64,000 nucleotides of DNA, taken from positions 62,001-126,000 of the forward strand of contig NZ_JASITE010000013.1 in the NCBI RefSeq assembly GCF_030767025.1. Direction: 5' to 3'. The translations under genes were made by a program, and so were the position numbers. This DNA comes from Nocardia sp. CC227C (lineage in GTDB: Bacteria; Actinomycetota; Actinomycetes; Mycobacteriales; Mycobacteriaceae). This document shows, in pieces, positions 26,335-35,124 of this stretch (position 1 is the first letter of the stretch; each line of letters begins with the position of its first letter). Under the pieces are notes generated by a model. It was given only the letters and a program-made list of their open reading frames with translations, searched no databases and had not been told where the DNA came from.

Positions 26335-27551
26335 GGCCGAGCCTCTCGCGGAAGTCCGAGCACCCGCTCGGAGATGATGTTGCGCTGCACTTCGTTCGAT
26401 CCCCCGTAGATGGTGTCGGCGCGGCTGAACAGGAACAACCGCTGCCAGGCATTGAGGTCGTCACCCGGCGCGTCGGCGATGAGGCCGGGCGCGCCGAGCA
26501 CGTCCATGGCGAGCTCCCCCAGCCCGCGATGCCAGTTCGCCCACAGCAGTTTGGTGACCGAGGCGTGTCCGGCGGCGGTGCGGGCGTCGACGGTGGCCGA
26601 GCCGTGACCGTCGTCCAGGGTGCGCAGCACATGGGCGCGCAGCACCCGCAGCCCCACCCACGCCCGGTCGAGCCGGTCGGCGATCACCGGATTGTCGATC
26701 GCCCCGTTCTCCCGCGCCACCGCCTCCAGGTCGGCGAGTTCGCGAGCGTATCGAATCGACTGCCCCACGGTGGAGATGCCGCGCTCGAAGGTGAGCGTGC
26801 CCATGGCCACCCGCCACCCGTCGCCCGGCTCGCCGACCACGAGATCGGCGGCGGTACGGGCATTGTCGAAGAAGACCTCGTTGAATTCGGCGGTCCCGGT
26901 GAGCTGGACGATGGGCCGCACCTCGACACCGGGCTGCTTCATGGGCACCAGCAGATAGGACAGTCCCCGGTGCCGCTGCGATCCCTTCTCGGTACGGGCC
27001 ACCACGAAGCACCAGTCGGACAGGTGCGCCAGCGAGGTCCAGATCTTCTGCCCGCTGATCGACCATTCGTCGCCGTCCAGATGGGCGGCGGTGGCGACGG
27101 CCGCCAGATCCGATCCCGCGCCGGGCTCGGAGTAGCCCTGGCACCACAGTTCGGTGACTGCGCGGATGCCCGGCAGGAAGCGCCGCTGCTGCGCCTCGGT
27201 GCCGAATGCGATGAGGGTGGGTCCGAGCAGTTCCTCGCCCAGGTGCGAAACCCGGCTCGGCGCGTCCGCCTTGGCGTACTCCTCGTGGAAGATGATCTGC
27301 TGGCGCAGGGTGGCGGCGCGGCCGCCCCATTCCACGGGCCAGCCCAGGCAGGTCAGCCCGGCGGCGGCCAGGGCGCGATCCCATTCGAGGCGTTCGTCGA
27401 AGGCTTCGTGCTCGCGCCCGGGACCGCCCAGACCGCGCAGTTCACGGAACTGCCCGTGCAGGCTCTCGGCCAGCCATTCACGCACTTCGGCGCGGAATTC
27501 GGCGTCCTGTCCCGCCTCGATCCCGCTGGCCGGTTCGGGGGTCTGGATCAT
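26331..27551 (-). CDS. fadE30: HIP-CoA dehydrogenase FadE30
   Basis: 406 residues from ATG 27551 (GTG 27557 possible). Acyl-CoA dehydrogenase with 'CQGYSEPGAGSDLAAVAT', 'ISGQKIWTSLAHLSDWC' and a C-terminal 'YGGSNEVQRNIISERVLGLP'. It closely follows M. tuberculosis FadE30, which desaturates the CoA thioester of the perhydroindane propionate (HIP) after FadD3. An upstream TTG reading would start inside the KstR2 box and is rejected. It forms a divergent pair with fadD3. Confidence 0.93.
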   Translation of the reverse strand: MIQTPEPASGIEAGQDAEFRAEVREWLAESLHGQFRELRGLGGPGREHEAFDERLEWDRALAAAGLTCLGWPVEWGGRAATLRQQIIFHEEYAKADAPSRVSHLGEELLGPTLIAFGTEAQQRRFLPGIRAVTELWCQGYSEPGAGSDLAAVATAAHLDGDEWSISGQKIWTSLAHLSDWCFVVARTEKGSQRHRGLSYLLVPMKQPGVEVRPIVQLTGTAEFNEVFFDNARTAADLVVGEPGDGWRVAMGTLTFERGISTVGQSIRYARELADLEAVARENGAIDNPVIADRLDRAWVGLRVLRAHVLRTLDDGHGSATVDARTAAGHASVTKLLWANWHRGLGELAMDVLGAPGLIADAPGDDLNAWQRLFLFSRADTIYGGSNEVQRNIISERVLGLPREARP

Positions 27552-27573
27552 GCTCACGTCGGTAGAGTAACCT

Positions 27574-27587
27574 ACCAAGCACTTGCT
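27574..27587. promoter_or_regulatory. KstR2 operator between fadE30 and fadD3
   Basis: ACCAAGCACTTGCT is an exact AnCAAGnnCTTGnT match, identical to the box before echA20 including the flanking CCT. It controls both divergent operons. Confidence 0.9.
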
Positions 27588-27622
27588 TTGTTAGACCCCA
27601 TTCCCGGACGGCAGGAATTCCG

Positions 27623-29278
27623 ATGACACCACCTCCGCAGACCACTCCGCTGGCTCTGCACGACGCGGCGCGCGCCCACGGCGATGCCCCCGCCGTCGTC
27701 GACGGTGCCGTACGACTGAGCTGGGCGGAACTGCTCGACTCGGTGCGCGAGACGGCCCGGGCCCTGCTGGCGCGCGGTATCGGCAGCGGCGACCGGATCG
27801 GCATCTGGGCTCCCAACACGCACCACTGGGTGACGGCCGTGCTGGCCACCCACTACGTGGGCGCGGTCATCGTCCCGCTCAACACCCGCTACGTCGCCGA
27901 CGAGGCCGCGGATGTGCTGGCGCGGGTGGACGCCAAGGCGCTGTTCATCGCGGGGCCGTTCCTGGGCCGCGACCGGCTGGCCGAATTGCGCGCAGCCGCA
28001 CCGGATCTGAAGATCCGGACGATCATCGTGATACCGGGCGACACCGGCCCGGGCGGCACCGATGATGCCGGGGCGGCTGCCACGGATGATGCAGCCACGA
28101 TCGGCACGGGTGGCGTCGGCGCGTCCGCCGCCCGCACCGGCGACGACACGCTGACCTGGCGCGACCTGGCCGCGCTGGCCGAACAGGTGAGCACCGCGGA
28201 CGCCGTCGCCCGCGCGGAATCCGTGTCCCCGGACGACCTTTCGGACATCCTGTTCACCTCCGGCACCACCGGCCGCAGCAAGGGCACGCTCATCGCGCAC
28301 CGCCAGGCGCTCGCGGGCGCGCGGGCCTGGTCCGAATGCGCGACCCTGAACAGCGCCGACCGCTACCTGGTGGTGCCGCCGTTCTTCCACAACTTCGGCT
28401 ACAAGGCGGGCATTCTGGCGTGCCTGGTGACCGGGGCGACCATCGTGCCGCAGGCCACCTTCGACGTGCCCGAGACCATGCGGCTGGTGCAGGACCACCG
28501 CATCACCGTGCTGACCGGGCCGCCCACCATCTACCAGACCATCCTGGAGCATCCCGCGCGCCGCGACGCCGATCTGAGCAGCCTGCGGGTGGCGGTCACC
28601 GGTGCGGCCACCGTGCCGGTCGTACTCATCGAAAGAATGCGCACCGAACTGGAATTCGATGTGGTGCTCACCGCGTACGGGCTCTCGGAGTCCGGCGGCT
28701 TCGGCACCATGTGCCGCCCGGAGGACGACGCCGAGACCATCGCCAACACCTGCGGTCGCGCCATCGGCGACTTCGAGGTCGCACTCGCCGACAACGGCGA
28801 GGTGCTCATCCGCGGATCCCAGGTGATGCTGGGCTATCTCGACGATCCGGTGGCCACCGCCGACACCATCGACTGCGACGGCTGGCTGCACACCGGCGAT
28901 GTCGGCAGCCTGGACGGGCGCGGCTATCTGAAGATCACCGACCGGCTCAAGGACATGTACATCTGCGGCGGGTTCAATGTGTACCCCGCCGAGGTCGAAC
29001 AGGCCCTGGCCCGGCTCGACGGCGTCGCCGAGACCGCGGTCATCGGGGTGGCGGACGAACGGATGGGCGAGGTCGGCAAGGCGTTCGTGGTGCGCAAGGC
29101 CGGATCGGGCCTCACCGCCGACGACGTGGTGGCGCACGCCAAGACGCTGCTGGCCAATTTCAAGGTGCCGCGCTACGTCGAATTTCGTGATCAGCTGCCC
29201 TACAGCGCCGCCGGGAAGGTGCTCAAGCGGCAGCTGCGCGACGACACCGGCCGTGCGGAGAACGAGGAGAGAGCGTGA
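27623..29278 (+). CDS. fadD3: HIP-CoA synthetase FadD3
   Basis: 551 residues (M. tuberculosis FadD3 is 503). Acyl-adenylate synthetase with the P-loop 'LFTSGTTGRSKGTL', 'AYGLSESGG', 'WLHTGDVGSLDGRGYLKITD' and the catalytic Lys in 'SAAGKVLKRQL'. It activates 3aα-H-4α(3'-propanoate)-7aβ-methylhexahydro-1,5-indanedione (HIP). Residues ~140-175 are a Gly/Ala/Asp-rich insertion ('TDDAGAAATDDAATIGTGG') that explains the extra length. RBS AGGA precedes the ATG. It is first in the fadD3-ech-fadE31-fadE32-fadE33 operon. Confidence 0.93.
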   Translation: MTPPPQTTPLALHDAARAHGDAPAVVDGAVRLSWAELLDSVRETARALLARGIGSGDRIGIWAPNTHHWVTAVLATHYVGAVIVPLNTRYVADEAADVLARVDAKALFIAGPFLGRDRLAELRAAAPDLKIRTIIVIPGDTGPGGTDDAGAAATDDAATIGTGGVGASAARTGDDTLTWRDLAALAEQVSTADAVARAESVSPDDLSDILFTSGTTGRSKGTLIAHRQALAGARAWSECATLNSADRYLVVPPFFHNFGYKAGILACLVTGATIVPQATFDVPETMRLVQDHRITVLTGPPTIYQTILEHPARRDADLSSLRVAVTGAATVPVVLIERMRTELEFDVVLTAYGLSESGGFGTMCRPEDDAETIANTCGRAIGDFEVALADNGEVLIRGSQVMLGYLDDPVATADTIDCDGWLHTGDVGSLDGRGYLKITDRLKDMYICGGFNVYPAEVEQALARLDGVAETAVIGVADERMGEVGKAFVVRKAGSGLTADDVVAHAKTLLANFKVPRYVEFRDQLPYSAAGKVLKRQLRDDTGRAENEERA

Positions 29279-30156
29279 GCCAGGAACCAGGGCCGATCCC
29301 CGACGAGGGCGAGGTGGTGCGCTACGAGACGCGCGGACCGATCGCGATCGTCACCCTCAACCGACCCGACTACCGCAATGCGCAGAACTCGGTGATGACC
29401 TACGCTCTCGACGCCGCCTTCACCCGGGCGGTCGAGGATCCCGAGGTCAAGGTGATCGTCTTGGCCGGTGCCGGAAAGCATTTCAGCGCCGGACACGATA
29501 TCGGCACGCCGGGGCGCGACCACCACGTTACCTACGAGAACAAGGCCGCGCTCTGGTGGGACCACGTCGACCGCCAGGGCGGCGACCAGCGCTTCGCCCG
29601 CGAATCCGAGGTGTACCTGGGCATGTGCCGCCGCTGGCGGGAGCTCCCCAAGCCCACCATCGCCATGGTGCAGGGCGCGTGCATCGCGGGTGCGCTCATG
29701 CTGGCCTGGTCCTGCGACATGATCGTGGCGTCGGAGGACGCGTTCTTCTCCGATCCGGTGGTGCGCATGGGCATTCCGGGCGTCGAGTACTTCGCGCATC
29801 CGTGGGTGCTCGGCCCGCGCCGCGCCAAGGAGATCCTGTTCACCGGTGAACGCTTCAGCGCCGCACAGGCTTACGAATGGGGCATGGTGAACCGCGTGGT
29901 GCCGCGCGCCGAACTGGAGAGCCACACCTTCGCCCTGGCCGAGCGGATCGCGGAGATGCCGCAGTTCGGCCTGGCGCTCACCAAGAAGGCCGTCAACCAG
30001 TGCGAGGACCTCATGGGTATGCGCGCCGGGATGGATTCCGTCTTCGGCCTGCATCACTTCGCACACGCGCACAATGCCGAGGTCGGCGCGGATTCCCTGG
30101 GCGGCATGAACGCCAGGTCCATGAAGGCGGCCGCCGACCGGAACGGGGTGAGGTAG
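29275..30156 (+). CDS. Enoyl-CoA hydratase/isomerase-family protein
   Basis: 293 residues, GTG overlapping the fadD3 stop. Crotonase fold: 'VLAGAGKHFSAGHDIGTPGR' and 'MVQGACIAGALMLAWSCDMI' give the oxyanion hole, then 'MGIPGVEYFAHPWVLGPRRA'. M. tuberculosis has no crotonase inserted between fadD3 and fadE31. Here it is translationally coupled to both neighbours (fadE31 starts at the next base). It may hydrate the FadE30 product to the 5-hydroxy acyl-CoA; that is inference from context. Confidence 0.85.
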   Translation: MSQEPGPIPDEGEVVRYETRGPIAIVTLNRPDYRNAQNSVMTYALDAAFTRAVEDPEVKVIVLAGAGKHFSAGHDIGTPGRDHHVTYENKAALWWDHVDRQGGDQRFARESEVYLGMCRRWRELPKPTIAMVQGACIAGALMLAWSCDMIVASEDAFFSDPVVRMGIPGVEYFAHPWVLGPRRAKEILFTGERFSAAQAYEWGMVNRVVPRAELESHTFALAERIAEMPQFGLALTKKAVNQCEDLMGMRAGMDSVFGLHHFAHAHNAEVGADSLGGMNARSMKAAADRNGVR

Positions 30157-31287
30157 ATGGATCTCGAATTCGATGCCAGGACCGAGGAATTCCGGCGCGA
30201 GGTGCGGGAGTTCCTGGCCGCCCACGTACCGGCCGCTCCCCTGCCGTCCATGGACACCGCGGCCGGTTTCGAGGCGCACCGGGAATGGGAGGCCACGCTC
30301 GCCGACGCCCGGCTGTCGTGTGTGGCCTGGCCCGCCGAGTACGGCGGCCGGGATGCCTCGCTCACCGAATGGGTGATCTTCGAGGAGGAGTACTACGCGG
30401 CCGGAGCGCCGGGACGGGTGAGCCAGAACGGCATCTTCCTGCTCGCGCCGACGCTGTTCGAGCACGGATCGCCCGAGCAGCTGGCCCGCATCCTGCCGAG
30501 AATGGCTCGCGCCGACGATATCTGGGCTCAGGCGTGGTCGGAGCCCGAGGCGGGCAGCGACCTCGCCGGCATCCGGTCCACCGCCAAGCGCACCGAGGGC
30601 GGCTGGCTGCTGGACGGCCAGAAGACCTGGAGTTCCCGTGCGTCCTACGCGGATTGGGGCTTCGGACTGTTCCGCAGCGACCCGGAGGCGCAGCGGCATC
30701 GCGGCCTGACCTATCTGATGTTCCCGCTCACCGCCGAAGGCGTCACCGTGCGGCCGATTCCGCAGCTGGACGGGGAGCCCGGCTTCGCGGAGATCTTCCT
30801 GGACAACGTGTTCGTGCCCGATCGGGACGTGATCGGGGAACCGAACAACGGCTGGAAGGTCGCCATGGCCACCTCCAGCAATGAGCGCGGGCTCTCGCTG
30901 CGCAGCCCCGGACGGTTCACCGCCACCGCGGCCAAGCTCATCGACCTGTGGCGCACCGTCGCCGACGGATCCGACACCGCGGCGCGGGACCGGGTGGTGG
31001 ATGCCTGGGTGGGCGCGGAGGCGTACCGGCTGAACACCTGGGCCACCGTCACCCGGCTCGCCGAGGGCGGCCAGCTGGGCGCGGAATCCTCGGTGAACAA
31101 GGTGTTCTGGTCCGAACTCGACATCGCCATGCACGAAACCGCGCTGGAGCTGCACGGTGCCGCCGCCGAACAGGAATCGGCCTGGACCGACGGCTACCTC
31201 TTCTCGCTGGCGGGCCCGATCTACGCGGGCACCAACGAGATTCAGCGCAATATCATCGCCGAACGCCTGCTCGGCCTGCCGCGATAG
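30157..31287 (+). CDS. fadE31: Acyl-CoA dehydrogenase FadE31
   Basis: 376 residues, starting immediately after the upstream stop. Full acyl-CoA dehydrogenase: 'AQAWSEPEAGSDLAGIRSTA', 'LDGQKTWSSRASYADWGFGL', C-terminal 'YAGTNEIQRNIIAERLLGLP'. Same length and operon position as M. tuberculosis FadE31 (377 aa), a FadE-type subunit that pairs with shorter FadE32/33-type subunits. The role is late C/D-ring beta-oxidation. Confidence 0.9.
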   Translation: MDLEFDARTEEFRREVREFLAAHVPAAPLPSMDTAAGFEAHREWEATLADARLSCVAWPAEYGGRDASLTEWVIFEEEYYAAGAPGRVSQNGIFLLAPTLFEHGSPEQLARILPRMARADDIWAQAWSEPEAGSDLAGIRSTAKRTEGGWLLDGQKTWSSRASYADWGFGLFRSDPEAQRHRGLTYLMFPLTAEGVTVRPIPQLDGEPGFAEIFLDNVFVPDRDVIGEPNNGWKVAMATSSNERGLSLRSPGRFTATAAKLIDLWRTVADGSDTAARDRVVDAWVGAEAYRLNTWATVTRLAEGGQLGAESSVNKVFWSELDIAMHETALELHGAAAEQESAWTDGYLFSLAGPIYAGTNEIQRNIIAERLLGLPR

Positions 31288-31303
31288 TCGACCGGAGGAC
31301 GAC

Positions 31304-32326
31304 ATGCGATTCGCTCTGACAGCAGAACAACTCGACTTCGCGGCCAGCCTGCGCAAGATGTGCGAGGCCGCCAAGACGCCGAATACCGTGCGCACCTGGG
31401 CGGCCGGGGATCCGGCCGCCGGGAGGGCGCTCATCCGGCAGCTGGCCGAGGCCGGTGCGCTCGGGCTCACCATCACCGAGGACAACGGCGGTTTCGGGGC
31501 CGGGCCGGTGGAACTGGTGGTGGCGGGCACCGAGATCGGCCGGGCCGCCGTGCCCGGACCGCTGGTGGAGACCGCGGCCGTGCTGCCCGCACTGCTCCAG
31601 GCCCTTCCGGTCACCGAGCAGACCGGTGCGTGGCTCGGCGGCTTCGCCGAGGGAGCCACGCTGGGCACCATCGCCCTGCCCGCGCCGGGCACCGCCGCGG
31701 AACCCCTCGCGGTGGACGCCGACACCGCCGATGTGGTGCTGGTGGCGACCGGTGACCGGGTCTCGCTGGCCACACCGCAGGAGCACATCCGATCGGTGGA
31801 CGCGGCGCGACGGCTGTTCCCGGTCATCGAGGAAGCCGTGCTCGCCGAGGGCGACGGTGTGCGCGCGGCCATCGCCACCGCCTTCGACGCGGGCGCTCTC
31901 GCCACCGCCGCCCAGCTGCTCGGCGCCGGGCGGGCGCTGCTGGACACCAGCGTGGAATACGTCAAGCAGCGTCACCAGTTCGGCAAGCCGATCGGCCAGT
32001 ACCAGGCCATCAAGCATCACCTGGCGGATGTGCTCATCGGCCTGGATATGGCACAGCCGCTGCTCTTCCGGGCGGCGCTCTCGGCGCAGGACGGGGCGGC
32101 GACCGCGGCGCGCGACATCTCCGCGGCCAAACTCGCCGCCGGTGAGGCGGCGTACCGGGCCGCGCGCACCGCGCTACAGGTGCACGGGGCCATCGGCTAC
32201 ACCGCCGAATGCGATCTGTCGCTGTGGATCACGAAGGTGACCGCGCTGCGTTCGGCATGGGGCACACCGGATTTCCATCGCGCCCGGATCGCCGAGGCGC
32301 TGCGCTCGGAAGGGACGGCGGCGTGA
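31304..32326 (+). CDS. fadE32: Acyl-CoA dehydrogenase FadE32
   Basis: 340 residues from ATG 31304 with GGAGG upstream. A shortened acyl-CoA dehydrogenase: the C-terminal domain is clear ('KQRHQFGKPIGQYQAIKHHL', 'ALQVHGAIGYTAECDLSLWI'), while the N-terminal half is divergent and Ala/Gly-rich, as in heteromeric partner subunits. A fadE32 mutant in M. smegmatis accumulates MOODA, so the enzyme acts after both rings are open. Confidence 0.88.
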   Translation: MRFALTAEQLDFAASLRKMCEAAKTPNTVRTWAAGDPAAGRALIRQLAEAGALGLTITEDNGGFGAGPVELVVAGTEIGRAAVPGPLVETAAVLPALLQALPVTEQTGAWLGGFAEGATLGTIALPAPGTAAEPLAVDADTADVVLVATGDRVSLATPQEHIRSVDAARRLFPVIEEAVLAEGDGVRAAIATAFDAGALATAAQLLGAGRALLDTSVEYVKQRHQFGKPIGQYQAIKHHLADVLIGLDMAQPLLFRAALSAQDGAATAARDISAAKLAAGEAAYRAARTALQVHGAIGYTAECDLSLWITKVTALRSAWGTPDFHRARIAEALRSEGTAA

Positions 32327-32537
32327 GGTTTCGGCTGGGGCGGCGAGCGGCGGAGCGTCACCACGCGGGGTGGCACGCACGCCGGAATCGACGCGGCGTG
32401 AGCGATTCACGGGGGCGCACGGCAGCCAGGCGTCATCGCCCTACGCCCGGCGGAGGTCGGAACGAGAACAGCGTGGGCGGCTGCCCGCGGCGGCGGAGCG
32501 TCGTGCGGCACTCCGTCCGGACCGAGAGGGAATCAGC
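32327..32537. other. Intra-operon gap fadE32-fadE33
   Basis: 211 bases in an otherwise tightly packed operon. No gene fits. GCGGCGGAGCGTC occurs twice (about 32349 and 32491). This may be residual or inserted non-coding DNA. Confidence 0.45.
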
Positions 32538-33581
32538 ATGGGTCTGAGTGCGGAACAGCGGGAACTCGCGAGCACCGTGCGCGCGGTGCTGGCCAAGCAC
32601 GGGGACAGCGCCGCCGTGCGGCGCGGGCTCGAGGGTCCGCGCGGATACGACGAGCAGCTGTGGACCCTGCTGTGCGAACAGGTCGGGGTGGCGGCGCTGG
32701 CGATTCCGGAGGAGTTCGGCGGCATCGGGGCCGGGCTGGTCGAATCCCTGCTCGTGGTCGAGGAATTGGGCCGCACGCTGAGCGCGCCGCCCATGCTGGG
32801 GTCGGCGGTGCTGGGTGTGCGGGCGCTGCTGCTCGCCGGTGACACCGAGGCGAACGAGCGGCTGCTGCCGGAGGTCGCCGAGGGTGCGCGCACCCTCGCC
32901 CTGTGCTGGGCCGGTCGGCGCGGCTGGGACGGGTGCGGTGTCTCGGCCGCGGACGGAAAGCTCAACGGCACCGCGCATTACGTGCTCGACGGGGCGTATG
33001 CCGACACCCTGCTGGTGCTCACCGCCGACGGTCTCTTCGAGGTGGACGGCGCGGCGGAGGGGGTCGAGCGCACATCGGTGCCGACCCAGGATCCCTCGCG
33101 ACGGCTGGCCGAGGTCGGATTCGACGGTGTCGCGGCGCGACGGCTCGGCACCGTCGACACGGATCGGCTGCGCGAGACCGCCTGGCTGGCGGTGGCCGCC
33201 GAGCAGGTCGGGGCGGCGCAGCAGTGCCTCGACCTGACCGTCGACTACACCGGGTCGCGGGTGCAGTTCGGGCGGCCCATCGGCAGCTTCCAGGCGCTCA
33301 AGCACCGGATGGCCGATATGTACGTGCAGGTGGAGTCGGCGCGGTCGATCGCGCACCACGCGATCGCGGCGCTGGCCGCGGGGGATGTGGACGCGGTGGA
33401 TGTGGCGGCGGCGCGGCTGCACTGCACCGACGCGCTCAATGCGGTGGCCTCGGAGATGGTGCAGATGCACGGCGGCATCGCCATCACCTGGGAGCACGAC
33501 GCGCATCTGTTCTTCAAGCGGGCGCATGGCCTGGCGCAGCTGTTCGGCTCGCCCGCGCGGCCGTTGGCGCGACCGGCGTAG
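32538..33581 (+). CDS. fadE33: Acyl-CoA dehydrogenase FadE33
   Basis: 347 residues from ATG 32538 (GAGAGGGA upstream). A short acyl-CoA dehydrogenase with 'VAALAIPEEFGGIGAGLVES', 'YTGSRVQFGRPIGSFQALKH' and 'MVQMHGGIAITWEHDAHLFF'. It is the last gene of the fadD3 operon and lies in the same order as M. tuberculosis fadE31-32-33. Likely a partner subunit of FadE31 in late ring catabolism. Confidence 0.88.
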   Translation: MGLSAEQRELASTVRAVLAKHGDSAAVRRGLEGPRGYDEQLWTLLCEQVGVAALAIPEEFGGIGAGLVESLLVVEELGRTLSAPPMLGSAVLGVRALLLAGDTEANERLLPEVAEGARTLALCWAGRRGWDGCGVSAADGKLNGTAHYVLDGAYADTLLVLTADGLFEVDGAAEGVERTSVPTQDPSRRLAEVGFDGVAARRLGTVDTDRLRETAWLAVAAEQVGAAQQCLDLTVDYTGSRVQFGRPIGSFQALKHRMADMYVQVESARSIAHHAIAALAAGDVDAVDVAAARLHCTDALNAVASEMVQMHGGIAITWEHDAHLFFKRAHGLAQLFGSPARPLARPA

Positions 33582-33664
33582 GGGAGCATCTCATCGGCAC
33601 GGGCCGGTGGTCTGGGGCATTCGCCCTGGCCACCGGCCTGTGTGGTATTTCACGGCGGAATATA

Positions 33665-33695
33665 GTTAGCATACGTAATCATTTTGGTTAGCATA
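33665..33695. promoter_or_regulatory. Direct-repeat operator candidate before the MFS gene
   Basis: GTTAGCATA occurs at 33665-33673 and again at 33687-33695, 22 bases apart (two helical turns). It lies inside an AT-rich island that probably contains the promoter. No regulator gene is adjacent. Confidence 0.55.
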
Positions 33696-33728
33696 TACAA
33701 CAATTGCCGCGACGATGAGGGAGCCCTT

Positions 33729-34991
33729 GTGAGCACCATGTCGGATGCCCGGCCCGCCACCGGCGGGACCTCCAGCCCAGCCCGATCCACCCGGAAACAG
33801 CCCAAGGCCGTGTGGGCCGTGGCGTTCGCCAGCGTGATCGCCTTCATGGGCATCGGGCTGGTGGATCCGATCCTCAAACCGATCGGGGAGCAGCTGGACG
33901 CGTCGCCGTCGCAGGTGACCCTGCTGTTCACCAGCTACATGCTGGTGACCGGCGTGGCCATGCTGATCACCGGTGTGGTGTCGAGCCGGTTCGGGGCCAA
34001 GAAGACGCTGCTGGCGGGGTTGGCCATCATCGTCGCGTTCGCGGCCCTGGCGGGCGGGTCCGACACGGTCGGCCAGATCGTCGGCTTCCGCGCGGGCTGG
34101 GGGCTGGGCAACGCGCTGTTCATCGCCACCGCGCTGGCGACCATCGTGGGCGCGGCCAGCGGCGGCGTCGCGCGCGCCATCATCCTGTACGAGGCGGCGC
34201 TGGGCATCGGTATCGCGGCGGGTCCGCTGGTCGGCGGCTTCCTGGGCCACTTCAGCTGGCGCGCACCGTTCTTCGGGGTGGCGGTGCTGATGGCGGTGGC
34301 CTTCATCGGACTGGTGATCCTGCTGCCGGAAACCCCGAAGCCCGCCCGGCCGACCTCCATCACCGCGCCGTTCAAGGCCCTGACCTACCCGGGCCTGCTG
34401 CTGGTGAGCATTACCGCCCTGCTCTACAACTACGGCTTCTTCACCCTGCTCGCCTACACCCCGTTCCCGCTGGACATGGGCACCTACGAGATCGGCTTCA
34501 TCTTCTTCGGCTGGGGCGTGCTGCTGGCCGTGGCGTCGGTCTGGTTCGCGCCGAAACTCCAGCGCGCCTTCGGCACCGTGCCCATGATGGCCGCGGCGCT
34601 GGCCCTGTTCGCCGCCGACCTGGCCGTCATGGCCCTGTTCACCGAGCACAAGCCGGTGCTGGTGATCGGCACCGTCCTCGCGGGCCTGTTCCTCGGCGTC
34701 AACAACACCCTCATCACCGAGGCCGTCATGCTCTCGGCCCCCGTCGAACGCTCCACCGCGTCGGCCGCCTACAGCTTCGTCCGCTTCGCGGGCGGCGCCG
34801 CCGCCCCCTACCTGGCGGGCAAGCTCGGCGAACACCACATGTCCATGCCCTTCTGGGTCGGCGCGGCCTGCACCGCCGCCGCCGTCGCGGTCCTCCTGTC
34901 CGGCCGTGCCCTCCTGCGCGGCGTGGACGATCACGACCCCGCACCCCACAGCGTCGAGGAAGCCCAGGCCATCACCCTCGGTGACGACTGA
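33729..34991 (+). CDS. MFS drug/metabolite efflux transporter
   Basis: 420 residues from GTG 33729 (GAGGGAG upstream); ATG 33738 is possible. About 12 membrane helices, with an MFS motif-A-like loop 'VVSSRFGAKKTLLAG' between helices 2 and 3 and 'YEAALGIGIAAGPLVGGFLG' (antiporter motif C-like) in helix 5. This is the drug:proton antiporter pattern. Substrate unknown. It begins the accessory island that interrupts the steroid cluster. Confidence 0.88.
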   Translation: MSTMSDARPATGGTSSPARSTRKQPKAVWAVAFASVIAFMGIGLVDPILKPIGEQLDASPSQVTLLFTSYMLVTGVAMLITGVVSSRFGAKKTLLAGLAIIVAFAALAGGSDTVGQIVGFRAGWGLGNALFIATALATIVGAASGGVARAIILYEAALGIGIAAGPLVGGFLGHFSWRAPFFGVAVLMAVAFIGLVILLPETPKPARPTSITAPFKALTYPGLLLVSITALLYNYGFFTLLAYTPFPLDMGTYEIGFIFFGWGVLLAVASVWFAPKLQRAFGTVPMMAAALALFAADLAVMALFTEHKPVLVIGTVLAGLFLGVNNTLITEAVMLSAPVERSTASAAYSFVRFAGGAAAPYLAGKLGEHHMSMPFWVGAACTAAAVAVLLSGRALLRGVDDHDPAPHSVEEAQAITLGDD

Positions 34992-35007
34992 GCGTCCCCG
35001 ACCGCAC

Positions 35008-35033
35008 AGACCGGCACCCGCGGGCGCCGGTCT
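35008..35033 (+). terminator. Hairpin after the MFS gene
   Basis: An eight-base-pair stem (AGACCGGC with GCCGGTCT) around a GC-rich loop lies 17 bases after the stop; the U-tract is weak. Confidence 0.6.
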
Positions 35034-35037
35034 TCGT

Positions 35038-35116
35038 CGGAGTTGCGGGCCATGGCGACGAAGACGACAGCGATAGCGGCGAGGACAAGCCAGCTGAGGC
35101 AGGGGTAGCCGCCCCA
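35038..35116 (-). pseudogene. Relic copy of an internal piece of the amino acid permease
   Basis: About 76 bases align without gaps to 37948-38023 inside the permease gene, at roughly 80 percent identity by eye (GCGGGCCATGGCG and GCCAGCTGAGG shared). On the minus strand it still reads like 'SWLVLAAIAVVF', matching the permease 'SWLVIAAIAIVF'. It lies in the same orientation and borders the DUF5753 cassette on its left, while the intact permease borders it on the right. Confidence 0.8.
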
Positions 35117-35124
35117 TGGGGTGC

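Noticed and set aside
29200-31965. 921-residue minus-strand frame
   Set aside because: Antisense to fadD3 3' end, the crotonase, fadE31 and fadE32, all of which have clear family motifs; a high-GC frame artefact.
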